A DNA stretch of 64,000 bases from an uncultured Ruminiclostridium sp. GTDB taxonomy: Bacteria; Bacillota; Clostridia; Oscillospirales; Ruminococcaceae. The notes beneath the pieces were generated by a model. It was not told the DNA's origin, ran no database searches, and saw only the letters and a program-made list of their open reading frames with translations. The stretch spans positions 1 to 64,000 of the forward strand of contig CALXBK010000004.1 in the NCBI GenBank assembly GCA_944386545.1. The letters run 5' to 3'. Position numbers and translations under genes: made by a program. Below, piece after piece: positions 1-7,049 of the stretch. Every line of letters starts with the position of its first letter. Within the stretch, counting starts at the first letter, position 1.

Positions 1-288
1 CTGCCGGATCGCCGCGACCGGATGGTATGGAACCTGCGGGAGCATTTTCCGAATGGTTCGTGCGGAAACCGCTGCAACACCTATGCCGTAGCCACACAGG
101 CTGCGGCTTTTTGTACGGGAGCCGGTGACGGCCTTGCCTTCGGTAAGACCGTCGGGCGCCTGCGTTACAGTCAGCGCGTCGGGTTCGCCTGCGTTGGCCT
201 CACGCCTGACGATGGCGTCAGGCCGGCTCGGCCGGCTCCCGGGTGAAATAAAAGCTCCTGAAATCGTCACAAAACGCGAAAAATGTCG

Positions 289-317
289 TTGTGTTTCAGA
301 TAAAAATCTCCTATGAT
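289..317 (+). promoter_or_regulatory. Probable sigma-A promoter of the small membrane protein gene
   Basis: TTGTGT (289-294) and TATGAT (312-317) are 17 bp apart, about 45 bp before the start codon at 364. Further upstream, 1-288 is GC-rich, contains a hairpin (204-223) and no gene I can assign. Confidence 0.4.
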
Positions 318-363
318 TGCATTGTCAGCCGGGGCTGAAATATCATTCGGAGGAGAAATCACA

Positions 364-723
364 ATGAACACGGATAAAATTTATGCGGAAGCGATTGCAA
401 ACGAATACGCGCCGAAAGAGGCGTCAAAGGTGCTGGCTCTGAAGAAACTGGACATGAAGGCAAAAAGCAAGGCAAATATTTTTGCATATACGTTCGGCGT
501 CGTCATGGCTCTCGTGCTCGAGACAGGAATGTGCCTCTCAATGGGCGTTATAGGCGGCGGGAGCATACCGGCAGTCGGAGCCGGGATAGGCGTGGGGATT
601 ATAGGTATAGTCGGAGTCGGAGTCAATTATCCGATCTACAGGAAACTGCTTGACGCGGGCAAAAGGAAATACGCGTTTGAGATAGTACAGCTTGCAAGGG
701 AGATAAGCGAATCGGCGGAATGA
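364..723 (+). CDS. Small two-helix membrane protein, function unknown
   Basis: A 119-residue protein with a hydrophilic, lysine-rich N-terminus (1-38), a first membrane helix at about 39-63, a glycine-rich second helix at about 68-88 and a charged C-terminal tail. I chose ATG 364 because a GGAGGAG ribosome site lies just upstream; the longer frame from 313 lacks one. Homologues in clostridia are, from memory, often labelled dihydropteridine reductase, but I see no nucleotide-binding motif, so I would not use that name. Its stop overlaps the first possible ATG of the TetR gene (720-723), so the two are probably co-transcribed. GC content and codon use look higher than in the genes after 1278. 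Confidence 0.75.
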   Translation: MNTDKIYAEAIANEYAPKEASKVLALKKLDMKAKSKANIFAYTFGVVMALVLETGMCLSMGVIGGGSIPAVGAGIGVGIIGIVGVGVNYPIYRKLLDAGKRKYAFEIVQLAREISESAE

Positions 724-740
724 TGCGGGGAGGGCGGCGT

Positions 741-1325
741 ATGAACGAATTTAACAGCAAATACTTTAAGACCGCCCTGCGTATGGATGAGGCGCTCATA
801 GCTTTGCTGGAGAAAAAGGATCTGGAGTACATCACCGTGAAAGAGATCTGCGAGGAAGCCGATGTGAACCGGTCCACATTCTACCTGCATTACGAGACGG
901 TCGGGGATCTTGTGGACGAGACGACGGAGATGATCAATAAACGTTTCCTGTCGTATTTTCCTCAGAACGAAAGAGACATTTCGGACGCGCTGAACGGCCT
1001 GCGGCTGGGAGATCTCATCCTGGTAACGGGGGAATACCTTATACCGTATCTCCGGTTCATACGGGACAATAAAAAAATTTACCGCGCAGCCTTCAGAAAC
1101 CCCATCGATATGCAGGCGCACGCACGGTACGGCGAACTTAAAAAACGCCTCCTCAGTCCAATACTTGACAGTTTCAGCGTTCCTGCGCCGTATCACCGGT
1201 ATTATATCGCGTACTATATCGAGGGCATTATCGCCATAGTGAAAGAATGGCTGCGTCAGGACTGCGGCGTCCGAATGTCACTCAAACCTCAGAGAATCCG
1301 TCACCTTGATTTTGGCGGCATATAG
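741..1325 (+). CDS. TetR/AcrR-family transcriptional regulator, 3' end replaced
   Basis: The N-terminal 55 residues form a TetR-type DNA-binding domain, with the helix-turn-helix at about 31-51 (ITVKEICEEADVNRSTFYLHY). The C-terminal part resembles the TetR_C_7/DhaS-like ligand domain up to IIAIVKEWLRQDC near residue 178. The last residues do not fit the family: they are the antisense of the final codons of the permease gene on the other strand (stop at 1278). The last 15-20 native residues have therefore probably been replaced at a DNA junction near 1264-1278. ATG 741 follows GGGAGG; an alternative ATG at 720 overlaps the previous stop. It probably regulates the small membrane protein gene before it, but the truncated product may be inactive. 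Confidence 0.75.
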   Translation: MNEFNSKYFKTALRMDEALIALLEKKDLEYITVKEICEEADVNRSTFYLHYETVGDLVDETTEMINKRFLSYFPQNERDISDALNGLRLGDLILVTGEYLIPYLRFIRDNKKIYRAAFRNPIDMQAHARYGELKKRLLSPILDSFSVPAPYHRYYIAYYIEGIIAIVKEWLRQDCGVRMSLKPQRIRHLDFGGI

Positions 1326-2606
1326 GCTTGGGATGATACAGCAGATAACAGCTTCAAAAACTCCGACCACAAGCGGAGTTATTATAATCTGAAAGTTGAT
1401 TTCCACGGAAAAAGCCATATATAAAATTTCTATAAGGAAGGCTTCCAGCAGCTTGCAGGTTATAATGCTTAATGCCACCGCCAGCAATGACGCAAATACG
1501 GCTATTATTATCATCTCAAACACAAACTGAAACGCTATATCCAGCTTGCCCGCACCGAAAGCCTTTCTTATTCCGATTTCGGGAATTCTTTCCTTCACCG
1601 AAAAGAAGGTTACGCTCATGATGCTTATGCCTGAAATGATGCAGAGAAGAGCGGATATCATATTCAGGACAGTTCTCGTATTTGATAATCTGCCTTGCAG
1701 ATCATTCAAAAGCTTCTCCTTGGTAATAACGGAAAATCCGTTGCCTGCCCTGCTTTTAACCTCTGCGAGCGTTTCCGTATAGCTTTTAAAGCTGTCATAC
1801 TCCGCCGAATTATTGAAATTATAAAGCTGACGCTCATTACTGTCCATCTCCGCAAATTTTTCATTAAGTGAGGTAAGCGGACAGTATATTGATACATAGG
1901 TCATCAAATCATCCTGACTGCTGTTAATTTCCTGCTTCAGCTTCATCCTTGCGGCGTGAGCCGTGTATGAATTTTCAACAACTCCGATTACCTCGAATTT
2001 AAATGTCTCTGTTGATTCTGAGTCCGATGCCACGGATGAGCCCATCATTCCGACGCCGATTTCAATATATTGCCCGAGCGCGCTTTCTGCGGGGAAAAGA
2101 AGACTCTCTGTAAAGCTGTCAATAACCACAACCGGATTTTTTGACTGAATATCACTGCCCGAAATCAGCCTGCCCTTAATGAGATCGGTCGGGACGGATA
2201 TAAAAACACCGTCATTGGTTACAAGCGGCATAACGGAATTTAAATCCGATACGCCGTGAACATACGCCATTACCGTCAGAAACCTATCATTTTCTATCGG
2301 GGAGGAGAGAATAGACTTTGTTTCTGCAAGCGTCGATACCTCAGTACAGTTTATTTTATCCGAAGCGGTCAGCTCTGCCTTCAGCTCCTCATTCCCCATA
2401 AGATCTATAATCAGTGTATTTTCCGACATCTGGTTTATCTTTTTCAGGCTTTCATTGTAATACGAATCCGTTATAATTTTACCGGCGGAAAACAGAAAAA
2501 CAGCAACAAATATACCTATTGAAGTCAGTACGAATCTGACCTTGTTTACCGTAGCCATCTTTATCAGGTGGTTTAAATAATAGAAAAACTGCATTACACT
2601 ATTCAT
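1278..2606 (-). CDS. ABC transporter permease, MacB/FtsX type
   Basis: A 442-residue permease with the MacB topology: one helix near the N-terminus (about 25-45), a large extracytoplasmic domain (about 46-310), then three C-terminal helices (about 315-336, 365-387, 408-430) forming the FtsX domain. The end (YAAKIKVTDSLRFE) matches the usual FtsX-family terminus, so this gene is intact up to the junction with the TetR gene. The start at 2606 overlaps the stop of the ATPase gene by 8 bases, which suggests translational coupling; a start at 2594 is possible. With the ATPase and the adaptor protein it should form a tripartite-like transporter that pushes substrates outward from the outer face of the membrane rather than through a classical import channel. 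Confidence 0.88.
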   Translation of the reverse strand: MNSVMQFFYYLNHLIKMATVNKVRFVLTSIGIFVAVFLFSAGKIITDSYYNESLKKINQMSENTLIIDLMGNEELKAELTASDKINCTEVSTLAETKSILSSPIENDRFLTVMAYVHGVSDLNSVMPLVTNDGVFISVPTDLIKGRLISGSDIQSKNPVVVIDSFTESLLFPAESALGQYIEIGVGMMGSSVASDSESTETFKFEVIGVVENSYTAHAARMKLKQEINSSQDDLMTYVSIYCPLTSLNEKFAEMDSNERQLYNFNNSAEYDSFKSYTETLAEVKSRAGNGFSVITKEKLLNDLQGRLSNTRTVLNMISALLCIISGISIMSVTFFSVKERIPEIGIRKAFGAGKLDIAFQFVFEMIIIAVFASLLAVALSIITCKLLEAFLIEILYMAFSVEINFQIIITPLVVGVFEAVICCIIPSLYAAKIKVTDSLRFE

Positions 2607-3267
2607 TGTATAATCTACCGCCCTTAAGCGAATATGTTCTTCCCATGCCAAGGGATAAGTATTTATTATGAGTAACGACAATTACGGCGGTACCGTTTTC
2701 GGCTATATTCCGAAAGGCTTTCACAACTAATTGCGTATTTGACTCGTCCAGGTTTCCTGTCGGCTCATCGGCGATTATCAGCTTCGGCTTTTTTATAATA
2801 GCCCGTATAATTGCTACTCTTTGCCGTTCTCCGCCTGAAAGAAGAGACACCCGTTTATTTTTTAAATTAAGCATATCGAAGCTGTCCAAAAGCGCATCCA
2901 CAGCCTCCTTCACCGAGCCTGTTATTCCCGCCCCACTGTACAGGAAGGGCATGAGTATATTGTCCTTAACGCTCAGCGAATCTATCAGGCAGTACGCCTG
3001 AAAAATAAATCCGATATCCGTTGCACGGTATTGGTAATAAGAGTTCAGCTTTTTTGGATTTATTTCGGTTTCACTAAATAAATATTTGCCGTCCGTAAAA
3101 TTATCCAGCAGTCCGACAATATTCAGGAAGGTGCTTTTGCCGCATCCCGACGCCCCCAAAATCGTCGCTATTTCGCCCTTATTGATCGAAAAATCCAAAC
3201 CGTCCAGAACATATCGCTTGCCGTCATAGGTTTTACGCAGATTTGAAATTCTGATAAGCTCACTCAT
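2599..3267 (-). CDS. ABC transporter ATP-binding protein, LolD/MacB type
   Basis: A 222-residue single nucleotide-binding domain. Walker A is GASGCGKST at 38-46, the signature LSGGERQR at 143-150, Walker B LIIADEPTGNLD starts at 163, and the switch histidine is H200. The GNLD sequence after Walker B is usual in the LolD/MacB/FtsE group. It overlaps the adaptor gene upstream by 8 bases (3260-3267) and the permease downstream by 8 bases, so the three are translated from one message. It energises the MacB/FtsX-type permease. Confidence 0.93.
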   Translation of the reverse strand: MSELIRISNLRKTYDGKRYVLDGLDFSINKGEIATILGASGCGKSTFLNIVGLLDNFTDGKYLFSETEINPKKLNSYYQYRATDIGFIFQAYCLIDSLSVKDNILMPFLYSGAGITGSVKEAVDALLDSFDMLNLKNKRVSLLSGGERQRVAIIRAIIKKPKLIIADEPTGNLDESNTQLVVKAFRNIAENGTAVIVVTHNKYLSLGMGRTYSLKGGRLYNE

Positions 3268-4168
3268 TATTCAGGTTCTCCTTAATATTCGAACCCATAT
3301 AATCCACCGTTTCGACTACAAGCGTATCCCCGCTTGAAACGCCCGATAGGATTTCAATGTATTCAAAAACACTGACGCCGTCGCTTTGGTTTTCTTCAAG
3401 CGAAAATTCCTGTCCGACCTTTATCTGAGTTCTCTTGAGGTTATCTCCGTCCTTGACAAATACATAATATTCCTCGCCGTCCGAATAAACCGCTTCCCTC
3501 GGAACATACAATCCCGCTTCTCTTACCTCTAAAGTAAAAATCAATTTTACGGGTGTGCCCGGATACAGCTTCATCGGCAGAGATATATTCACGGGCAGCG
3601 TTTCATCGATAATCTCAAACCCGATAGTCTCTATTTTGGCCCGCGCCTCGTCACCGTTAAACACTACCTTGACAGGAGTATCATAATTGATTTTATCTAT
3701 TTTATCCATTTCAATGTTTGCCTCAATGAACAGGTTATCATAATTCAGCAGTCTTACGGTGACAGATTTATCATTATCCGTCTGCTCATAAACAATATCG
3801 GCGACCAGACCGTTAAAGCCTGCCGAATAATCCTTGCCTGCGTATACATATAAAATTTCCTCGGGCGCAATCGAGTCACCTTTATTCTTTTTCAGCGAAA
3901 AATTCGACTCGGTTATGCCGTCAAGATGAATTTCGGTTGTGTAAATCTCAGGCACGCCTGATATTACCTGTGCGTCAATTTCGTATGTATGTTCGATTTC
4001 CCCCTCCAGCACGGGATATTCCACTCTCTGTACATTAGGCTGCTGAGAGGCCGAGCTGTCGTCGGCAGACCCGGAAAACAGCTGCGGGCTTGTCGCCCAG
4101 ACAATTCCCAAAGCAAGCGCTGAAATAAACAGTATCAAAATTACTGTCAGAGTTATTTTCCTTTTCAT
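3260..4168 (-). CDS. Membrane fusion / efflux adaptor protein, HlyD-like
   Basis: A 302-residue protein anchored by one N-terminal helix (about 6-25), followed by a beta-rich extracytoplasmic region. The C-terminal half (GTPVKLIF, GLYVPREAVYSDGEEYYVFVKDG, EILSGVSSGDTLVV) is typical of periplasmic adaptor proteins of MacA and HlyD-like families, with barrel-sandwich and beta-barrel domains. I see no long coiled-coil hairpin, as expected in a Gram-positive without an outer membrane. The gene lies 74 bp downstream of the lipoprotein gene and overlaps the ATPase gene, so it belongs to the same transporter operon. Its substrate is not shown by the sequence; the secreted protein encoded upstream is a candidate by position only. 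Confidence 0.85.
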   Translation of the reverse strand: MKRKITLTVILILFISALALGIVWATSPQLFSGSADDSSASQQPNVQRVEYPVLEGEIEHTYEIDAQVISGVPEIYTTEIHLDGITESNFSLKKNKGDSIAPEEILYVYAGKDYSAGFNGLVADIVYEQTDNDKSVTVRLLNYDNLFIEANIEMDKIDKINYDTPVKVVFNGDEARAKIETIGFEIIDETLPVNISLPMKLYPGTPVKLIFTLEVREAGLYVPREAVYSDGEEYYVFVKDGDNLKRTQIKVGQEFSLEENQSDGVSVFEYIEILSGVSSGDTLVVETVDYMGSNIKENLNNE

Positions 4169-4242
4169 AAGTAATTCCTTTCATACTGATAGGCTCAAAA
4201 ATACGGCTTCAATATTTTTAGGTATTGAAGTCGTTTATTGTA

Positions 4243-5100
4243 TTATTCTATGTTATTTTTTAAAATGTAATCTATGGCGTTTTTGGCATATTCGTCGTTA
4301 GATACACCCTGACTTACCAAATTGTTGGGAAGCGACTGCTGCTCACCTGACTCTAAAGTATATGTAATAACAGAATCGCAGTATATGTTGTTATATTCCC
4401 CAATCTTATCCGGCTCCTTAAATTCTAACCGGCAATCTATAGTCAGCGTTGAGTCTTTTTTTAAAGGCAGCGGGAAGCAGTCCGCACCGCCTATCTCCAC
4501 ATCGTCTACCGAAACAACAACGCTTTTTACATTCAGAAAGTCGTTAAAAGCAAAGCTCTGAACAGTGACATTTTCGTCAGTGGAGTATGAATAATGATAT
4601 TCGGTGGTGGAATAAGAATTCGTAGAAATAAAAAGAGGATAGTTTTGTGCATAAACACATGAATTGGTATCGCCATCACTGACATAATGCTTTATCGGCG
4701 TAGAAAAATCAAACTGTTTTTCAGTCCCGTCAATTTTCAAATTTACGCTGTCAATTTTCACATAATCGTCTGCCGTCTTGCAAGCAAAGCCTAAGAGTCT
4801 TATGTAATAGCCATTGTGATTAAGCTCCTTAATGGATTCGAAAGTATCGTCACGAAGCTGTACCGAAAGCCCCTGAGTATTTTCTCCCTCAAAGCTAATA
4901 AACTCAACGTCAACATCCTTATTGGCGGATATAAGAGTGACATTAAAGCCAAAATCCTCCATCCCCTTCAAATTATATTTTATCATATCGGTGCCGACAA
5001 AGCATTCCACGGAATTTGAGTCTGCGCCTGTATTGCAGCCCGAAAATACAAGTGCGGTTAAAACCGCTGCCGCAGCCAAAAAAATAAATATCTTTTTCAT
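4243..5100 (-). CDS. Putative lipoprotein in the transporter operon
   Basis: A 285-residue protein with a type II signal peptide: hydrophobic core at 4-19 and lipobox FSGC with the acylated cysteine at residue 22. The rest is rich in beta-strand-like sequence, Ser, Thr and Asp, and I recognise no domain. ATG 5100 follows GAGGGAG; the longer frame from 5121 has no ribosome site. It stands first after the terminator that follows the secreted-protein gene and just before the adaptor gene. The first 9 codons and ribosome site of a second copy survive at 12267-12292, so it is a constant part of this module. A substrate-capture or immunity role is possible, but this is inference. Confidence 0.7.
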   Translation of the reverse strand: MKKIFIFLAAAAVLTALVFSGCNTGADSNSVECFVGTDMIKYNLKGMEDFGFNVTLISANKDVDVEFISFEGENTQGLSVQLRDDTFESIKELNHNGYYIRLLGFACKTADDYVKIDSVNLKIDGTEKQFDFSTPIKHYVSDGDTNSCVYAQNYPLFISTNSYSTTEYHYSYSTDENVTVQSFAFNDFLNVKSVVVSVDDVEIGGADCFPLPLKKDSTLTIDCRLEFKEPDKIGEYNNIYCDSVITYTLESGEQQSLPNNLVSQGVSNDEYAKNAIDYILKNNIE

Positions 5101-5133
5101 ATTGCACTCCCTCGCTCTCATAAGTTATAATTG

Positions 5134-5168
5134 AAAAAAGTGGGCGAGAAGGAGCTTCTCGCCCACTT
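5134..5168 (-). terminator. Rho-independent terminator after secreted-protein gene copy A
   Basis: A near-perfect 14-bp stem (CTTCTCGCCCACTT with its complement), 3-base loop, then a T-run on the minus strand. It separates the secreted-protein gene from the lipoprotein-adaptor-ABC genes, so these depend on read-through or a weak promoter of their own. Confidence 0.9.
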
Positions 5169-5186
5169 TAACATTAATGATGTAAA

Positions 5187-5807
5187 TCAGTATCTGGAAT
5201 ATGATGTATTTGATTTGCTGTAAAGCACTGAAACATATGCTCCTCCCTTAGGAAGGCACGGATAATATGAAGCTAATTTATATGAGGAGCCTGCTTTATA
5301 CTTGTCCAATTTATATTTATCGAAATTATAGCATATAGCCATTTTATAATAACCTGTATTGGCGGAAGAAGGCAATGTTCTTCCAACAGTTCCTGTCGCT
5401 GCCACAGAAAAAGTATAAGATCTGGTCTGACCGCCGGTAACTCCCGCTGTTAAATTGACCAATTCGGGAATTCCTACACTTGCACCAATGCTTGCGCTGA
5501 ATTGATATGCTGTTGTCCCCGTATAAGTTCTCGATTTACTATAAGTTAATGATGTTGTTCCTTTACCTTTTGAATGATAAATTGTTGGACACACATCAAG
5601 GTAGTGGAAGATTGCATACCACGAACTGCTGTCCTTGTACACATTATACTTATACTCTGTAGCGCCGATGCCAAACAACCAGCCTCCCTCTCAATTGGAA
5701 AATGATTTTCCTGTGCTGCGATAAGCCGCACTTGCCGGAGTGACCATAGACGCCATGATACACACAAGCGCCATAAGTAATGCAATGGTTTTCTTTAATT
5801 TTTTCAT
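5187..5807 (-). pseudogene. Secreted small protein, copy A, with an in-frame nonsense codon
   Basis: The full frame is 206 codons. It starts with MKKLKKTIALLMALVC and a classical signal peptide ending ASA around residue 32, after a GAGGATC ribosome site. The mature part is rich in Tyr, Ser, Thr and Gly and includes an alternating stretch (ASIGASVGIPELVNLTAG) that could be an amphipathic strand or hairpin. TGA at 5691-5693 stands where copy B (12389-13008) has TGG for tryptophan, so translation should stop after about 38 residues; an in-frame TTG at 5678 could restart but would lack a signal peptide. I recognise no family. A consensus promoter, a strong terminator and an ABC exporter downstream are the layout of a secreted effector or bacteriocin-like gene, but this is inference. 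Confidence 0.8.
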
Positions 5808-5849
5808 AATAGATCCTCTTTTTCTAAAAGCAATACCGCTTTGTAGTGT

Positions 5850-5878
5850 ATTATACATGATTACTCTGCTATTGTCAA
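5850..5878 (-). promoter_or_regulatory. Consensus sigma-A promoter of secreted-protein copy A
   Basis: On the minus strand TTGACA (5878-5873), a 17-bp spacer and TATAAT (5855-5850), about 42 bp before the start codon at 5807. All twelve box positions match consensus, which suggests strong expression even though the gene it serves is now broken. Confidence 0.85.
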
Positions 5879-6103
5879 GCATCTCTTAATTTTTTAGATT
5901 TCAGCATTTTCCACAATAAACAAGTATCATTTTCATGAGTTACACTAAATTTAATAAAAGCATAAAAAATAACAAATTAAAATATACTCGCATAGGCGGC
6001 TGTATATTATGAAAAGACTTAATCAAAGGGCAGACTATTAATAAAACCCATATCTTGAAATTGCAGTGTCACAGCGGCAAGGCGCTGATTGCTCTACATC
6101 AGC

Positions 6104-6132
6104 TTGCCTTTTTCCCTCGAAGGCTGTATAAT
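6104..6132 (+). promoter_or_regulatory. Promoter of DUF6125 copy A
   Basis: TTGCCT (6104-6109), 17-bp spacer, TATAAT (6127-6132). The same promoter stands before copy B at 13211-13239. Here the miniature element at 6140-6293 lies between the -10 box and the gene, so the transcript carries it in its 5' leader. Confidence 0.75.
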
Positions 6133-6137
6133 GTATT

Positions 6138-6295
6138 TAAGGCAATACCGCACAACTACCGCTTAGCGACTTTATGTACACCTTACCTGCATATTTTCCG
6201 TCATATTGCACCAAAACTCCTGTGTGACCGTTTTAGTACAGGCTGACGAAAAATCCGACTGCGCTGACACACAATAGTTGTGCGGTATTGCCTTA
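6138..6295. mobile_element. MITE-like element with 18-20 bp perfect terminal inverted repeats and TA target duplication
   Basis: The ends AGGCAATACCGCACAACT (6140-6157) and its exact complement (6276-6293) enclose a 154-bp element, flanked by TA on both sides (6138-6139, 6294-6295). The matching site before DUF6125 copy B (around 13240-13250) has no insertion, giving a natural empty site. TA duplication is typical of Tc1/mariner and IS630-type transposition. The interior has no credible ORF, so the element must be mobilised in trans. It lies in the 5' UTR of the truncated DUF6125 gene. Confidence 0.8.
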
Positions 6296-6319
6296 ATCTA
6301 ATTTACAGCAGAGGTAAGC

Positions 6320-6739
6320 ATGGACAGAGAATTTTTTGAAAAGCTGACAAAGCAGCAGCTCATAGACCTACTTGAGCTGGACTCAAAAAACTGGGTTGCG
6401 TGCGACGGAGTGTGGTTCCAGTCGGTTGAGCGCAAATTCGGTATGGACGAGGCAATTTTTCACGATGAAGAAGCATGGAAGCGCTTTACGGTAATTGAAG
6501 CAAAGCGGATAAAGGAATTTTTACAGCTTCCAAAGTACGCCGGGCTTGACGGGCTTGCCGCCGCACTTCCTTACCGCATCAACAACCGCTGTAACAAATG
6601 CGAAATTATCCGAGAGGAAAACCGCCTTGTTTACAAAGTGGTTGACTGCCGCGTGCAGACCGCATTAAAAAATACTTTTTGCAGATTCCGCACCTTCTTG
6701 GATAATGCCCATGATGTAAGCCTTCAAAAAAATCGGTGA
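6320..6739 (+). pseudogene. DUF6125-family gene, copy A, truncated at its 3' end
   Basis: Residues 1-115 equal those of the intact copy at 13271-13789 except residue 2 (Asp for Asn), and the DNA looks identical base for base over 6328-6664. After ...CRVQTA the frame runs into unrelated DNA and ends with 24 foreign residues. Lost are the conserved cysteines of the C-terminal part (CKC, CYPD, CACGW), probably a metal-binding site, so the product should not be functional. The junction at about 6664 joins it to a reversed fragment of another gene. The promoter is separated from the gene by a MITE-like element. Confidence 0.85.
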
Positions 6740-6800
6740 TAATAAAGCTATGATAAATTCTCATTGTGCACAAGCCCAGCAGATTTATGATTTTGTGCAG
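6665..6800 (-). pseudogene. Fragment of a zinc-finger protein gene, possibly DUF6076-like
   Basis: The minus strand reads ...HSFIITDFFEGLHHGHYPRRCGICKKYFL, with a CxxC half-site in an HYPRRCxxCxKYF context that I associate with DUF6076-type proteins carried on clostridial integrative elements. Downstream the frame crosses at about 6664 into antisense DUF6125 sequence, so the C-terminal half of the zinc site is gone. The crossing falls at a short sequence, TCTGCACGC, that could have given the microhomology. The family name is from memory and uncertain; that it is a broken coding fragment is better supported. Confidence 0.4.
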
Positions 6801-6843
6801 TACATAACAGTTTGGTCGTTTTAAATAAGCCAGACAACTCGAT

Positions 6844-6895
6844 AAATACTCTGTTGCTTTCAGAAAATCAAAAATGCAACAGGGTATTTTATTTT
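6844..6895 (+). terminator. Hairpin with T-rich tail, possible terminator
   Basis: AAATACTCTGTTGC (6844-6857) pairs with GCAACAGGGTATTT (6876-6889) with one G-T pair, followed by TATTTTC. The rest of 6801-6980 holds nothing else I can support. Confidence 0.5.
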
Positions 6896-6985
6896 CGTAA
6901 TTATAAAATATATACGCGCAGCTTAACTCGTGGATGATTTTTAACAAAACCTCAACCTGTACTTGTGTTTGTAATCTGTGTTTAT

Positions 6986-7015
6986 CTTGAATTCAAGTGC
7001 AATTTGTGTTATACT
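6986..7015 (+). promoter_or_regulatory. Promoter with overlapping palindromic operator before the XRE regulator gene
   Basis: TTGAAT (6987-6992) and TATACT (7010-7015) are 17 bp apart. The -35 box lies within the perfect 12-bp palindrome CTTGAATTCAAG (6986-6997). The XRE-family protein encoded directly downstream could bind it and control its own operon. Confidence 0.65.
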
Positions 7016-7049
7016 GATAACAACATAAAACGACGGAGGGATAAACGCT

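Noticed and set aside
1..246. Open frames on both strands in the GC-rich left end (82 codons on plus; about 80 codons on minus, with TVTQAPDGLTEGKA)
   Set aside because: No ribosome site, no recognisable family, and high GC alone keeps several frames open. One may be part of a gene outside the window, but I cannot support either.
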